From positions 1,202,929 to 1,266,928 of the forward strand of contig JALMQS010000136.1 in the NCBI GenBank assembly GCA_024734495.1: a stretch of DNA of 64,000 bases, given 5' to 3'. This DNA comes from Forficula auricularia. Lineage: Eukaryota; Arthropoda; Insecta; Dermaptera; Forficulidae. Each line of letters begins with the position of its first letter. Position 1 is the stretch's first letter. A program made the position numbers and the translations under genes. Below, one piece after another: positions 30,650 through 43,823 of the stretch. Under the pieces are notes generated by a model. That model was not told where the DNA came from. It was given only the letters and a program-made list of their open reading frames with translations, and made no database searches.

Positions 30650-33600
30650 AAATGTCATCTATTAAAGCATAATTTCACTGACGGATGTTGAAAAATATTT
30701 TCATTTGATTGAATTAGTTTTAAATTTTCATGTGAAATATTGTTATTATATTGAAAACAAATACCTATAAGGTTTCAAAAACCATAGTTTGAAATAAGTA
30801 ATAAATATTTTTATTAAGCAGAATATACATTATTTCATTTATTCATTATAAAAATTAAACAGTTGTGATGTTTTTGGAAAATATAATTTTAATTTAATAA
30901 AACAATAATAAGATAATAATTAATATAATAAAAGCAGTAAAATTCTATTTAAAATAATTTCTATATTAAATATTAAATATATTAATTAATTATTATAATA
31001 CTTTGAATATAATTAGAATGTAAAATGTATCCAAGAATATTCTTTTTTTATCGCTTCCTCATTTTTTTGATATTAATCCCTTCTTTCTCTCCCTTAACTC
31101 TTATCTTGTGCATCTAATTACAGTTCGGTTGTTCCCTTTTCCTCTTCCACTAGGTTTTTGCTTCGTAACTTAAATTTTTATTTATTTTCCGTTCCTGCCT
31201 CATCTTTTAATTCACATTCCATGTTTTCCACCTCTAAAGGAAGATCTTTTTTCTTCTTTTTAATGTCGTAAATATTAAAATATACAACCAACATAAGAAT
31301 AAAGAGAAAGTGAAGAGGGGGAAGAAAAACGTGGTGGATTAAAGTATTTTACAATATAATTATAATATTAAAGAGGAAAAAATATAAAAGAAACAAATTT
31401 TGAAGTAAAATTTGAAATTTGATTGGTATTCTAAAAAAATCAAGATTTGGCTATGAAAAACTAACTTTCTTGATTCTCGGGGCGTTCGCGCCCTTTTTCT
31501 AATTTACAACAGCATTTCTGTTAAAAAATCAACAGTTCGAATTTCTACTTTATTCGTATTTTAATTCCATAATATTTATTTTTGAGCTAATATATTTAAA
31601 ACATTTTAATAATCATTCTATATACATACCTTTTTTGATTTTATTATTTATTGATAAATTATTATATAATTTTACTTTAAAAGTACAAGCCATACAATAA
31701 ATATTTGTAGCTTTGCATTTGTTTGACTTCATCTTTAAGAGTCCTCCACATGTAAAATTCGAAAAATTCGAAACAACCATTCGGGAAATCTCATTTTTCT
31801 CTATGACTTTTAAGATTTGAAATTATATATAGGTCAGATAGGCTGCTCCAGAACCTATAATCATTCACGACTCAAGCTTCCAATAATCTTCGTCTTCATC
31901 CGACTCCCAAATGGAACTCCTCTTTGTGAAAATTCAAGAGGTCCTCGTGTATAAAGTTGAGAAATAAAGTAGAATCATACTTGAAAAAAATTCGATCACT
32001 AACAAGGGACACATTTTTATTTAATATTTGAATTAAACAAAAATTAATAAACCTTTTTTTTAAAAATAAGATGATGAATCAAATTTAATGCAACCGCTAA
32101 TGGAAATCCGTACTTTGTTAGGGTCGTATATTGTTTTTTAAATGGACATATTGATAATAATTTACAGTATAGTATAATTATAAGTATAAATGGGAGTATG
32201 GAATGGATTCCCACTCAGTGGCTACATATATAAAATGATTAAAAATTTGACGATAATATTAAATTTTTAAACATTCTCACAATGCTACTGCGAAATATGA
32301 TGATTGAGCAATTCTTTTTGTCGGCGAACGATATACTAGTATGCAATGGTCTTGCGGTTAAACAAGCAATTATTTAAAATAAACAATTAAGTATCTTATT
32401 TTTATTTAGAATTAAATGTACATTAATATGAGTTATTAGTTAATAGAGCAAAGAAAGCTGATGAGTTCCGGGAAAAGTAGACAATTGACCAGCAATGACA
32501 GCAATTACGAATAATGAGACAATATTGACACCATATTTCATAATAATCAATAGTAATTAATTTAACATTAAAGTAAGAAAAATAAAGCCCAATTTCCCTA
32601 GCATAAAAGTTACATCGCCCCCCCCCTCGCCCCCTTTAACCCCTCCACCCCTCGTGAGTAAGTTAAAAAGATTAAACTTAGTGAAAAAGTTCAGATTATT
32701 ATTAATATAAACTTCCAAGCCGAATTTAAGGACATCGGCTTCATTGATTAGCGAGATCTCAAACGATTCGATTTTTTCTGATTTTCCGCATTTTTCAACC
32801 GGAAACTCTAACGCTAGAAACCTCAAAGTTTGAACCAATAAAAAAAAATAATAATAATGCAAATAGTATGGCAGTATCAGACTACAATTTATTGTGTTAA
32901 TCGTAATTCAGCTAGATAGGAAAAGATCCTAACTAAAATTTATTTTATTACATTCCCCGAGAGTATCGATATTTTATTTAATTATGAATGAATATACAAA
33001 ACACATCCATCACTAATTCTGGTTTTCGGGAACGGCCGAAAGCTCACACACAACTATTGGTAATCAAGGCCATAGCCAGAATTTTTTTTTTCCAGGGGGG
33101 TTAGTTAATTTTAGGGAGGTAGAAAATGACTAGAGGAATATGGATATACTCTTATGAGCAAGAGACATGATCTCCTTGATTCCTTTTTTATCAAAGTTTT
33201 ATTTTTATTAAATTTTTATTTAAAGTTTTATTCATATCTTGTAAAATTTCGGAGGGGGGGGGTTAACACCCTAACCTTCCCCACCACTGACTAAGGCCAT
33301 GTTAGTATTGACTATTCAGTTTGGTATGGAAATAGCTACTAGGAAAATTGATAGAATTAAATATTAAGTTATTACATATGAGAAATTAAGAAGCAAAACA
33401 ACCAATAGTATTAAATGAGATTATACGAGTATAATAAAATGTTGTTGAGTTTGTTGTTTATATGCATGTAGAGAAATGTTGCAAGTTTGTTTCGAGTCTG
33501 TCTGGCAACAGTGAACCAGGCTGCCTTTGACAGCGCGAAATTAACCAAGAGTTGTCGAGGGTGAGACGGCCTCAAAGGGGTGAGAACAAGCGAAATCAAT

Positions 33601-34430
33601 GACAGACCACCAGCTAAGACCTTAATACAATTGGGGAAAAAATATTTACCTAGAAAATAGATGGCGACCCCTTCAATACGCCATTGGGGATCAAGGGGCT
33701 CAGTTTCTATTTAATCAAATTATATCTCGTTATTTCTTTGATATACTTTTAATTTACCACATTTTTTAAAAAAAGAGAGGGAAATCTTTGTAATTATCCT
33801 TCTAAAAAACAAAATTTCAGTTGTTTTTTTAATGGCAATGATTAAAGAGATTTATATATATAGGCCTGCCAGACGTCCTGGACAAAGTCTCAGGTCCCGA
33901 CTTCCAGGCCGGTATATATTAAAATTTGTCCCGATCTGACTCTGAAGAGATCAAAAATAAATAAATAAATAATGTTTTTGTGAAAAACCTAGGCCGAAAA
34001 AAATTAAAATTGATAAAGTTTTTCTTGGAAGTTTGCATTCATTATCTAACAATGTTAATGAGGCGCCGGTAGGACAGTGGCTAATAACCAAAATCGAAAA
34101 TATCAGAGAACTTATTAATAAAATTTCGAAAACTTTCTATTCGACACAACTTAAGCATAATAAGTTAATCTACAACTTAATACAACTTAATAAAACTTAA
34201 CTTAAAAAAACTTAAAAAAAAAACTAAAATTAATACGGGAAAATACCAAAATTCTTAGACACTTATAAAAAAGTGGGAATAATTATTATTGATGAATGAA
34301 ATACCAGACCAGACCCAAAAAACAAATATTTTTCTAGAAAGCAGGTTTTTTAATATTTTTTCCTGTCAAAATTATTAATAAAACTATGAACTAACTAAAC
34401 CTATATACAGATGTAAGTATAAAAATAAAT
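30650..34430. other. Long AT-rich stretch, almost featureless
   Basis: No gene is supported. A C-run block (32617-32650) and a G-run block (33095-33265, with GGCCATAGCCAG at its start) resemble MITE ends, but no paired TIR or target duplication could be fixed. 33440-33720 is unique and slightly GC-richer. Confidence 0.4.
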
Positions 34431-34439
34431 ATAAATATA

Positions 34440-34648
34440 CTTACTCTAAAATTGTATTAATTATCAAAAGCTGTAAACCAAATTGTAATGGTAAGCCTTT
34501 TTTAAGGCAGGAACAACACTATACATAACTAAAAATTAATTAATAATCTACATTTTAAGATAATTTTGTTTACTAATTGTAATATAGTGTATTTATAAAA
34601 ATTGTAGGTATATAAGTTTAAATAAAGTTTTTGAATTGAATTGAAAAT
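34440..34648 (+). repeat. Possible LINE 3' end with (TTGAA)n tail
   Basis: AAATAAAGTTTTTGAATTGA ends in a short GAATT repeat, a common form for CR1/Jockey 3' tails. The upstream TTTTTTAAGGCAGGAACAAC block may be the 3' UTR. No target duplication found. Confidence 0.35.
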
Positions 34649-34649
34649 G

Positions 34650-37600
34650 CTTGACGTCGGATTTAGTTTACTCGGGATCAAATCTGGCCTTAGTCAGAAC
34701 AATTTTCATTTTTGTCAGAAATGGAAAGCGTCTCAGTAATCCAAGGAAAGGCAACGGGAAACCACCCCTGGGAAAAATTTCCGCAGGAAAATTTCAATGA
34801 AGAGGATACTCTCCATAGTCGGAATCGCTTGAAGAAAAAGAATAATTTTAATAAAATTGAATTAAATTCATAAGTGTTCCTCAAGACCTCAAAATTTTTA
34901 CCACAAAATATTCTAATATGAATAAATAAGGGGACAACTATCCAGCACCCTGTATGAAGATTTTCTACTTGTTTTTAAAATATAAATTCATAAAATTAAA
35001 AAATAACTTAGTGGCTTAAAAATTATTTAATTTAATTTAATCAGTAAAGGCGGTGGAGGGGTTGAGTCCCCTCGATCCAATCTCTACGCTCCTGCTATAA
35101 TTTATTTTTCAACTTTAGTAAAAAAAGTAGGAAATTGAACTTGAGTCGGATAATAATAATAACAATAATAATATTGTGAGTTTATTTCAAAAAGGTAGTA
35201 CGCGAGGATTGTAAGGAACTGGGTGGATGTGCTGCTGGCTGGGGGTTGAAAGGGGGTTGCGTTGCGCTTTCCACTTGCTGTCTCCGTCCTTGTCTCTCTC
35301 GCCCTTTGATAGGAACATTAATCGTTACTCGATTCACTTCCTAACCTTCATAACCTCAGGTGACACGAGTTAAACACTTAAACTGCTGGAGGGCTGTAAA
35401 CTACACTCGTGGATGTAACGAGCCATGGCGACGTTGCCACCTGGCATTCCCAACAGCCCAATCAATTGACAAAACAACCTAATCAGTAATCACCTAGACG
35501 AAATGCAAATTTACATAAACAACTAAGTTTCACATTTTATCGCCAGCTGAAAGTCGAACATTAGCCAAATTATGATATTAAAAAAATAAAATAAACTGAT
35601 GGGCCATCCACATGACATTACCAAACACCTACCTGCTCTCTTATATTTAATATTGAATTAAAATAATTTATAATTATTTACGAAAGAGTTTCCCCTCTTA
35701 ATTTTGGGCCCATTAGCAATTAATAATATATTATTTTAATTTGAGACTATTTTATTAGAAATACCACCTTTCTTCGATTTTTGTTTGAAAACATTTTTGA
35801 CCCCGCCCCCCCCCCCCCCCACACACACACCCTCAACTTCACAAAGTGAGTCATTTTCATAAGGTCGTAAAGGGTTCATGTGCAAAATTTCGTCTTCTTT
35901 TTTGAATCCCCCAATTTTGCCCCGGAAAAAAATAATAATTCTCTTTTTTTGTTATATGTTCATTTTATGGTATATTTCATTTTTCTCGGTTTTTATTCCC
36001 TTTTTCGTAATATGAATGTACATTTGTTCAATACGTGAAGCTTTTTCAAGAATAAAATTCACTAAAAACAAAATTATAAGCTCAACTACATAAGATAAAA
36101 AAGTAATGAAGTTTCGAATATATAAAAATTCTTCTTCTTCTAATATTTTCATTTTCTAAAATATTTATTATTTAGGTAATTTATTTGCTACGACAATAAC
36201 CAAATCTATAGTTATCATTATAGTACTAGGAGGAATTGGGGTTTTCTAGAACAATCACAATTAATTGATGATTTCTCTCCTGGACTAAAACTTGTCAGGG
36301 CTTGTCTTTTAGATCTTTCCACGTTCTTACATGTCAATAGATAATGGATAGACAGGGATTATTATATCTGAGACCCTTTTAAAAAATAAATAAGCATTTC
36401 GGGTTTTCTAGAACAAAAATAAAAGTGGTAATTTTAAATTTTGAATCTGGAACTAATTTCAAGATTTCCGAAAAAATAATCATCATTTTGCTCTATTTTC
36501 GTTTTCATTTTCATTAGAAATAAATTTTCTACTTGCAAACTTTCTGATTGAATGTTCTAGAACAACAATTAGATACCGATCTGAAAAAAATTGAACATTG
36601 TCTCTTTATTAGAATTTTATATTAATTATCTAGCCAGGAAAAATATAAACAAATACTAATACATAATATCACTTTTTGTAAGTAGTTAAGTATGTATTTA
36701 CATACTATATGATAAGCTATTTTCAAGTATAAATAATAAAATTAGAAACTCACACTATCAGCTAAAAAAATAATAGCGTTCTTATTTCTACATTATTAAT
36801 TATCTTTTTTGAATAACAAATATCAATAGAATTATAATATTTTATCCGCGGTCCAAGAGAATTTTTGTTCTTCAAATGTGGCCGTGTAAGCCAAAAGGTT
36901 GGACACCCTTGATTTAGAGAGATGATAAAAAAATATTTATTTATTTCTACAAAATTTGACCCCCTCTCTCTAAAAAGTAATAATTGCATTAAAATTGTAG
37001 TATAATATTTGATTTGGGAAAATTAATAACATAACATGTGTAATGTGTGGATCTTATTTAGTCGACGCGCTACAATAAATTATAGACGGATAATGGGACA
37101 TTATATCGACAGTAATAGTGTTCCATTTTACTTTTGAATGGAACATTAAAATGTAAAAATTCAAGAAAGTATATTAGCGTGAGAGAACTAATAATTAAAA
37201 TTCTTTTTTTGGTATACAATAATCTGTTTGGATCACAGTATAAAAAATATCGGAAACTCTTGATTTACCCCCACTCACATTTGCCTGCTTTTTAAATAGC
37301 TGTAGAAAGATATATTCATATAATGTATATTTTTCTTTATATAAATTTTAATATTATTTACGGCCTGGCCCTGGGTCTACTTGTTTAAGAAAATTATGAC
37401 ATTATGTTTTATCTGCCATAGACAAGAAAAACGTAATTTTTCTGATTCTAGTGTAATTTTGATACCCTGTTTTTTAAAATGATTTTTATCAGCTGTTCTT
37501 TTAATATAATTCTAATGAGATCTCGAATCCCCTGATTAATATAAAATAACTTTAGTATTTATTTTAACAAAACATTCCAATTTTATTTTCCTCTAAACGA

Positions 37601-38970
37601 TGTATATGCATACCCCTATATATTATATAATTTAAGATTATAATTCCTGTCTGTTAAAATAGATCCATGATAATGTCACATCGGGTATTTAATCATTAAA
37701 ATTCAAATAAAAACAAGTGATGAATAATAAAATGCGTTTTAAAACATTTCAAAGTGTTTTATAAGTAGTGCTAAATTATAAAATGGTATATAAACAATAT
37801 TACATAGCATTAACTGAATAAGCGGTTAAATGGAAATAGCTGGCTGGCTGACTGGTTGGCTTTTAGGCCTTACAGCGAAATCATTTTAAAGTCAGAGAAA
37901 ATGGAAATAGAAAGGAACGACATATATAATCTAAGGAGAATAATTTAATGAACCTGAGAATTCTAAGAATTTTAATTATTTAAAGTGTTAATATTTGTTA
38001 GTCAATTTTATATTATCATAAAGTTCTCAATTAGAACATTGGTATGACCGCGTTTTTATTCTATCATAATCTTTTATTTATCAAAAAGTCCTATTATTAT
38101 TACATATCTCTCATTATTTAGGAAAAATATTTTAAATTAGGACTTCACTCTCCTGCTCTCCTTAATATTCCCCCCTGTCTAATAACGTAACATCTAAGCT
38201 CTTTTTGTGATCAAATAAAATAGAATTAAAACAAAATAGAATTAATTAAGTATGTTGTTAAATTTATACACAAAAAATCACAGACTATTAAAAAACCGTA
38301 TTGCTGGACTTTTGGTGATTAATTTGGACTAATTTTATCTGGATTCCATTAAGAAAAAAATTGGTAAGTGATAAAGAAATACTTATGATTAAGGCCGTTT
38401 ACTAGAAAACAAACTTTGAGTAGAAAATATGTTATTACTCGCTCGGCTTCACCTGCCTGCTGAGCGGACATAGTATTGATTGATAGTAAGAAATTATTCA
38501 TTATGTTTCAAATTGGCTTAAACGTGGAGAACAAATTTCAACCATGATTTTATTTTATGTCTCTCTGTCTAAATTTCTATATCAACGTTTATTCAAGAAC
38601 GAAAAGTTCTTAAGTTCGTTCTGCTATCAAAATGTTTGAATTTTCAATGCGGAAAACTGATTAAATTTTGAGATCTCTTGCTTCAGAACTTAGGTTTAAA
38701 ATACAGAAAATATCTATTTTCGAATGATTTTATTGAGATTCTGTGAGACGCATAAACAAATAAATAGAGATTTTTTTTTATTATCAAATACCGCGTAATT
38801 CATCAATTTATTTAATTTAAAACTTATTAATAGTTTATTAAAATAATTATTTATATAAGATTAAAGTAGTTTTTGGAGACGGACTGATAAGTCAGATAAG
38901 TGAATTGAGTGAATTTGATGAGGCAGCCCAAAATTAAAAAAGAGAGATAATTAAATATTCAAAAACCGGA
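34650..38970. other. AT-rich stretch with one GC-elevated block
   Basis: 35200-35480 is unique and GC-elevated (CATGGCGACGTTGCCACCTG), a candidate regulatory block. 35803-35828 is a poly-C run merging into (CA)n. The right end of an hAT-like MITE (GGTTGGACACCCTTG) is at 36898-36912. No gene seen. Confidence 0.4.
36244..36563. promoter_or_regulatory. Three perfect TTCTAGAAC palindromes
   Basis: Copies at 36244-36252, 36406-36414 and 36555-36563; the first two share GGGTTTTCTAGAACAA. TTCnnGAA is the heat-shock-element half-dimer. No gene start is near, so function is doubtful. Confidence 0.25.
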
Positions 38971-38976
38971 GTTTCG

Positions 38977-39025
38977 TAAAACCCTGAATAAGGAGCGAAT
39001 AAAGCTCCGAAACGTCGTTCTTTGA
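38977..39025 (+). ncRNA. Hammerhead-like motif (Fcc)
   Basis: AAAACCCTGAATAAGGAGC, GAATAAA, GCTCCGAAACGTCG. Helix II GGAGC/GCUCC is perfect and GAAACGUC intact; G8 is U. Followed by an AAAAAAGATAG / CTATCTTTTTT hairpin. Confidence 0.6.
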
Positions 39026-39550
39026 ATAAAAAAGATAGTTATAATTATCTATCTTTTTTGAATTTTGAACTGCCTCATTAAAATCCACTTAATTATTTAT
39101 ATATTAAAATTAAGAAATTATAATTATGATAAAAAAATATTCATTCATTATATTTAATTTCATTAGAAGGGCCCGAGGGGTGAACCGCGACCTAATATCG
39201 TGTACACCTACTTCCACTTTCATTTCCACCTAGAAGACAATAGATGAAGGAGCAGTATCTAATGAATTTAATGAATTCCAAAATAATTTCACATAATTAC
39301 AAAGACGTGTACATTATAATTCCAATCGCGGTTAAGCCCTCGATAGGACCTATAGCTGGCTACGATAGCTCAGTCCCAACCACTCTGACAACCTGTAAAA
39401 TTTACTGAGAGCGTACCGAGTTTTAAAAAAAATTGTTTAATTATTCTTCAGATATTTTATGTTATTTTCAAACAATTGACTTTGTTATAATTAAGTAATG
39501 GAGAGGGATTCAGCCAAAGGCTAGCCTCTGCTGAATAAAAACTCCCAATT

Positions 39551-39599
39551 ATGGAAAACGTTTCGGCTTTAATTCAATAATGCCATCATCAGTTCCTAA
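39551..39599 (-). ncRNA. Hammerhead-like motif (F4, left arm)
   Basis: Minus strand: GGAACTGATGATGGC, long loop, GCCGAAACGTT, TTCC. Intact core. Helix I GGAA/UUCC, helix II GGC/GCC, minimal helix III AC/GU, cleavage base U. Confidence 0.7.
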
Positions 39600-39794
39600 G
39601 AGCTGAAAAAGCGATAGAGCACACATGTAAAAATACAATAAAATTTTTTTACAAAAAAAAACCAAAGTTGTTAATTATAAAATTATATCTTACAGTATTA
39701 GAGACACAATTAATTTTATACATAAATTGTACGCAGGCAGAGTTGTTATGGATTTTATCATAATATAAAAAATTATATTAAATATAAAATGGTA

Positions 39795-39842
39795 CTCTCA
39801 CTAGATGATGGCATTATTGAATTAAAGCCGAAACGTTTTCCA
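39795..39842 (+). ncRNA. Hammerhead-like motif (F4, right arm), decayed
   Basis: CTAGATGATGGC, then GCCGAAACGTTTTCC. The first box is disrupted by an inserted or altered base; the rest is as in the left arm. Confidence 0.5.
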
Positions 39843-39956
39843 TAATTGGGAGTTTTTTATTCAGCAGAGGCTACCCATTGGCTGAATCCCTCTCCATTAC
39901 TTAATTATATACATATACAGCCATCAAAATTGTATCAATTGACTTTGTTATAATTA

Positions 39957-40756
39957 TGATTTTCTAAATTATAGTATTTAAAAATTTAGAAATTTTCTTC
40001 CCCAATCAAGATGATATTTTTTTTTTCTAATATTCTGATTGCGACATTGCGTAAAATGTCACTCAATAATATTTTTAAAAAGTCAATTTTTAAGCAAATT
40101 TTTTCTTTCTTTTTTTTTACTTCTAATTTAGGTATATAGAGTGTAAATGAAGCCAGCGATATATCTATTTTTTATGCACCTTTTTGACAAAAGTCACTTT
40201 CCCTCTCTATCTCTCTATCCACATTAAATTTTGTTTGAACGATTTATCCGTGCAATTACCTTTGCGGGAAGCAAAAAAAAAAAAAATCTCGATTTTTTCA
40301 TCATCATCTCTTCCTTGATGTCGTTTTTTTTTTCTTACCTCCTATCACTCAGTCTGTGTGCAATGGTTGCTTGGCAGGTCGACTATATATATATCGATAT
40401 CGAATGGCTAATCGAGCAGAATAAGTGGCGGAAATATCCTCCGGGTTTGGAATTGAGTAACTTCGAGAGCACACCGCGCCCCCGCCCCAGGTTGCATGAA
40501 AGAAAAAAATCACTTCCTTTATTTCTTTCCTTCTTTCTTTTTCGCTTGGTTTTCTTTCTTCACGTCTCCCCTCTTTTGACCATCAATTGAAGTAGAAATG
40601 AACGCTGGTGAATTTTCATTCACTCAAGATCATTTATTTTATTAAGCTGATTTAGCAAAAAATAATAATAATTTAAATCTCTTTTTCGTCATTGAAAGCT
40701 TTTCTAGCTGTCAGTTTGAAGAAGATAATTGAATTTGCGGCTCAGCGATTATGCAG
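39957..40756. other. AT-rich stretch with a small GC-richer block
   Basis: 40370-40510 is unique and GC-richer, within a 119-codon frame from 40231 that starts and ends in poly-A/poly-T-derived Lys/Phe/Leu-rich sequence. I do not accept it as a gene. Confidence 0.35.
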
Positions 40757-41483
40757 CAGTGTTTCTCAACATTTTGTAGAGCACTTATATTTATTTCTGA
40801 GGAACCCCTATCACTAAAATATGAGATATTTAATTTTTCGTCAAAACATCAACATCATTCTATTTTTATAGCTTTCAAACATAACATACTTCCGCTGATG
40901 AAGGTGTTGTCACATTTTAAAAATTTGCTAGATTTTGGGGGAATTGGGTACAAAAAACGTGCATTTTAAATTACGATACCTAACATTTTTATTTTCATGA
41001 ATAATATTATTATTAAATTTTTTTGGTAATATCATTGGGATACCCATATGCCTCTTTCAGTTCGAGCAGGTTTTTTACATATTCAGTGTATACTCATAAA
41101 TAATATTCTCATCTAGGTATTTGAAAAGCAAAATTATTTCAAACGTCATAAATAATAAAATAATAATAAAACAATTTAAATGATGTTTTCATTTTGTTAC
41201 TAATGTAACGTAATTGTTGTATTATAAAAAAGTTAAGGAACTTTGGAGCAACAAAAATGGCATCACTGAGACAATAATAGTGATATTCACAGAATTCTTA
41301 AATATCAATGGTTTTATTTGACCATAAGGTAATACTTAGACTCTAAATTTAGTATTTTTTCTTTACATGACAAATTTTTTGAGGGGTGATACTACTAACT
41401 ACTATTTTTTCTTTTACCTATTGGCCTCTAGGTTCAGGGAACCCCAAACCTCCCTTCCCCGGAACCCAGATTGAAAAACACTA
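40757..41483 (+). mobile_element. hAT-like element, non-autonomous
   Basis: Ends CAGTGTTTCTCAAC and GATTGAAAAACACTA are imperfect inverted repeats of the classic hAT 'CAGNGNTTCTCAA' type. The right part includes AGGGAACCCCAAACC. Target duplication eroded. No transposase frame. Confidence 0.6.
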
Positions 41484-41485
41484 AT

Positions 41486-41715
41486 ATATTGTATGGCAAG
41501 GGCGTAAAATTAGGAATATCCGACAAGCAATGTTGCGGCATTCGCTTTCGCTTATATGTACTACATTTGCCAGTGCACTCGTGCGAATCACTTTACTTGC
41601 CTTATGGCTCGTGTGTTGAATTCACGCACGTATTCGAGTGAATGTAGTATAAGGCAAACCGTAACCCTGCTTGTCGGGTGTTTCTCACTACGCCCATCCC
41701 ATACATTATATTTTT
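41486..41715. mobile_element. MITE with ~35-bp TIRs
   Basis: Left TATTGTATGGCAAGGGCGTA ... CCGACAAGC; right GCTTGTCGGGTGTTTCTCAC ... CGCCCATCCCATACA. The two ends are inverted copies with a few mismatches. GC-richer interior. Directly abuts the preceding hAT-like element. Confidence 0.6.
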
Positions 41716-43340
41716 TATAATACTACCTGAAGAACAATTTCAGAGAGAAAATAAGCAATTGCTTTTTTTGTAAGATCTGGCGGTGTAAATGTTTGATTCT
41801 AACGTTTGATCCACTATTCTAGGCACTTAGTAATGATCGCTTTAATATAAATAATACTGAAAATGCTTACAATAATCTATGATCTATTGTGAATGCATAA
41901 ATAAATAATAAACGCCCGGGGAGGTAGAGGGTTGTAGGGTATTTTTTAAAAAAGTGCAACCTTAGAAAAGTGTAGTATTATAATTATTCAAAACTCAGTC
42001 GGTTTACCTTCATTAAACATCCCTCGAAAATCGCACTTTCGCGACTGACAATATAAAAAAAATATCTCGTGTTTCTCCATAGTTATACCTGGAAATCAAC
42101 TAGATTGAATAATGAATACAAGAGAGCTTAAATTGAAATCCAAGATCCTAATTGAATATTCTCTCTCTTTAGGTTAACGAGTATTGTTTTGGTCCAAGTG
42201 CAAAGGCAAAAGGCCAATTCTAGAATAATAGAAATTAAGAAGTTAATCTCTAATAGTCTAAAATAGGTCTGGACTTGTATCTGGTATTCTTCGAATGCCC
42301 TAGCTCGAAAGGAAGGGAGATCAGCGCTCCTTTTTGTAATTTCCTTGACCAGGTTCAAATGAGAGAATCGCTCACCTGCACAATTATTTATTAAATATAA
42401 AAAAATGAAAACTTTTCCAAGAATCGATACTCTAAAGACACCCTAGTAAGTAATTAGTAATAAAATTTAATGTAATTGTTCATTTATATCCATATTATAA
42501 CACCGTCTTATAATCTCAATAAAATCATTCAAAAAAATTATTTTCCTTATTTTTGAACAGGTCGCCCAGGCGCAAATTCAATTTTGTTCTACTAACTGAC
42601 AGCTAGAAAAATCAATTTTAATTGACGGACGTAGAAAAAAGATTTAAATGGTTATTATTTATTTATTTATTTTTGTTAAATTAGTGGAATTAAATAAATG
42701 CAAGATGAGTTTCACAAAAGGAAAAAAAATATATGTAATTAAATATTTAAATACCTACCTCCCTGGCGTTCAATAATTATATAGTTCTATCAATATCAAT
42801 GGTTCTTCTATAGTATTATAGAGCTGAGTAGAGCTAACAGGCAATGAGGGCGGGAGAGAGAATAATTGTTGTAGTTGTAGTTGTAGTTGTAGACATTCAC
42901 TGACACTTGAACCACTCGAGATTAGCAATTCATTATATTTGCAACTGGTTGTTTAGGCTGTTGAGGGTGTGCAGAGACGGACAAAACATAGATGGAGAGC
43001 TTAAGTAGGGGTTTTAACATCAACACATTCACTCCATTCCATCCCCCTTCGCCATTTACCATCAATCTCTCATATAGCTTCTTATTATTACCATCAGTTA
43101 ACCATTTATAAATAGAATCTCATAGATCATAACAATCATAGCTATAGACCGTATTCTTAGGTAACCTAGTTTATTTTTTAAGAGCGACTATTAGCGATTT
43201 TTTTATAGATCTTTAGCAGCGTTTTTAAATTTTTTCATTCGCGAATCCAGATTATATAGATATATAAAATAAACAAACATTTTTAATAGTAAATCATAAA
43301 TAAATACATTTATTTCAATGCAACTCTTTGTTAAACATAC
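41716..43340. other. AT-rich stretch with a GC-elevated block
   Basis: 42832-42970 is unique, GC-richer, with a (GTAGTT)n run at 42870-42893 and a CACTTGAACCACTCGAG segment. A 76-codon minus frame at 42128-42358 resembles no family I know. No gene called. Confidence 0.35.
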
Positions 43341-43346
43341 ATATTA

Positions 43347-43821
43347 CAGGGTGGGGCATAAAGTTCTACCACATTTTGAAGAGGTGTACAAAACGAAAAA
43401 AATTAACTAGAAAAAAACTGAATTTATTTTTGAAAAGAACATAAAATACATTTTTTTAAATGTGTTTTAAAAATTACATCACACAAAAAAATTAGTGGGA
43501 GGTCAAAAATTAAAATTCTAGCCCTTTCGACCAAACTCAACGAAATTTTGTATACATATTATATTATGTTGGTCCCCAAAAGGCTAGAAATGGAAAAACT
43601 AACCACCCAAAATGGGGGGATGGTCAAAAATAAAAATTCTAGCCCTTTCGACCAAACTCAACCAAATTTTGTATACATAGTTTGGTCGAAAGGGCTAGAA
43701 TTTTTATTTTTGACCATCCCCCCATTTTGGCTTTTCAAAAATAAATTCAGTTTTTTTCTAGTTAATTTTTTTCATTTTTTATACCTCTTCAAAATGTGGT
43801 AGATCTTTATGCCCCACCCTG
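43347..43821. mobile_element. Tc1/mariner-like foldback MITE
   Basis: TIRs of about 85 bp begin CAGGGTGGGGCATAAAG, flanked by TA at 43345-43346 and 43822-43823. The interior holds two copies of the ~70-bp unit AACTCAACCAAATTTTGTAT with TAGCCCTTTCGACCAAACTC, one partly inverted. No transposase frame. Confidence 0.78.
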
Positions 43822-43823
43822 TA

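Larger units (their letters stand above)
39494..39935. mobile_element. F4 PLE inverted dimer
   Basis: The left minus arm (39494-39600) and right plus arm (39808-39910) are inverted copies (GAGAGGGATTCAGCC ends), with a unique middle. A 21-bp duplication CAATTGACTTTGTTATAATT+A is at 39473-39493 and 39936-39956. The outer 25 bp on the right are extra. Confidence 0.88.

Noticed and set aside
33063..33300. MITE bounded by GGCCATAGCCAG and CTGACTAAGGCC
   Set aside because: The two ends are not good inverted copies and no target duplication is visible.
40231..40590. 119-codon frame, Lys/Phe/Leu-rich ends
   Set aside because: The ends come from poly-A and poly-T tracts; no recognisable domain.
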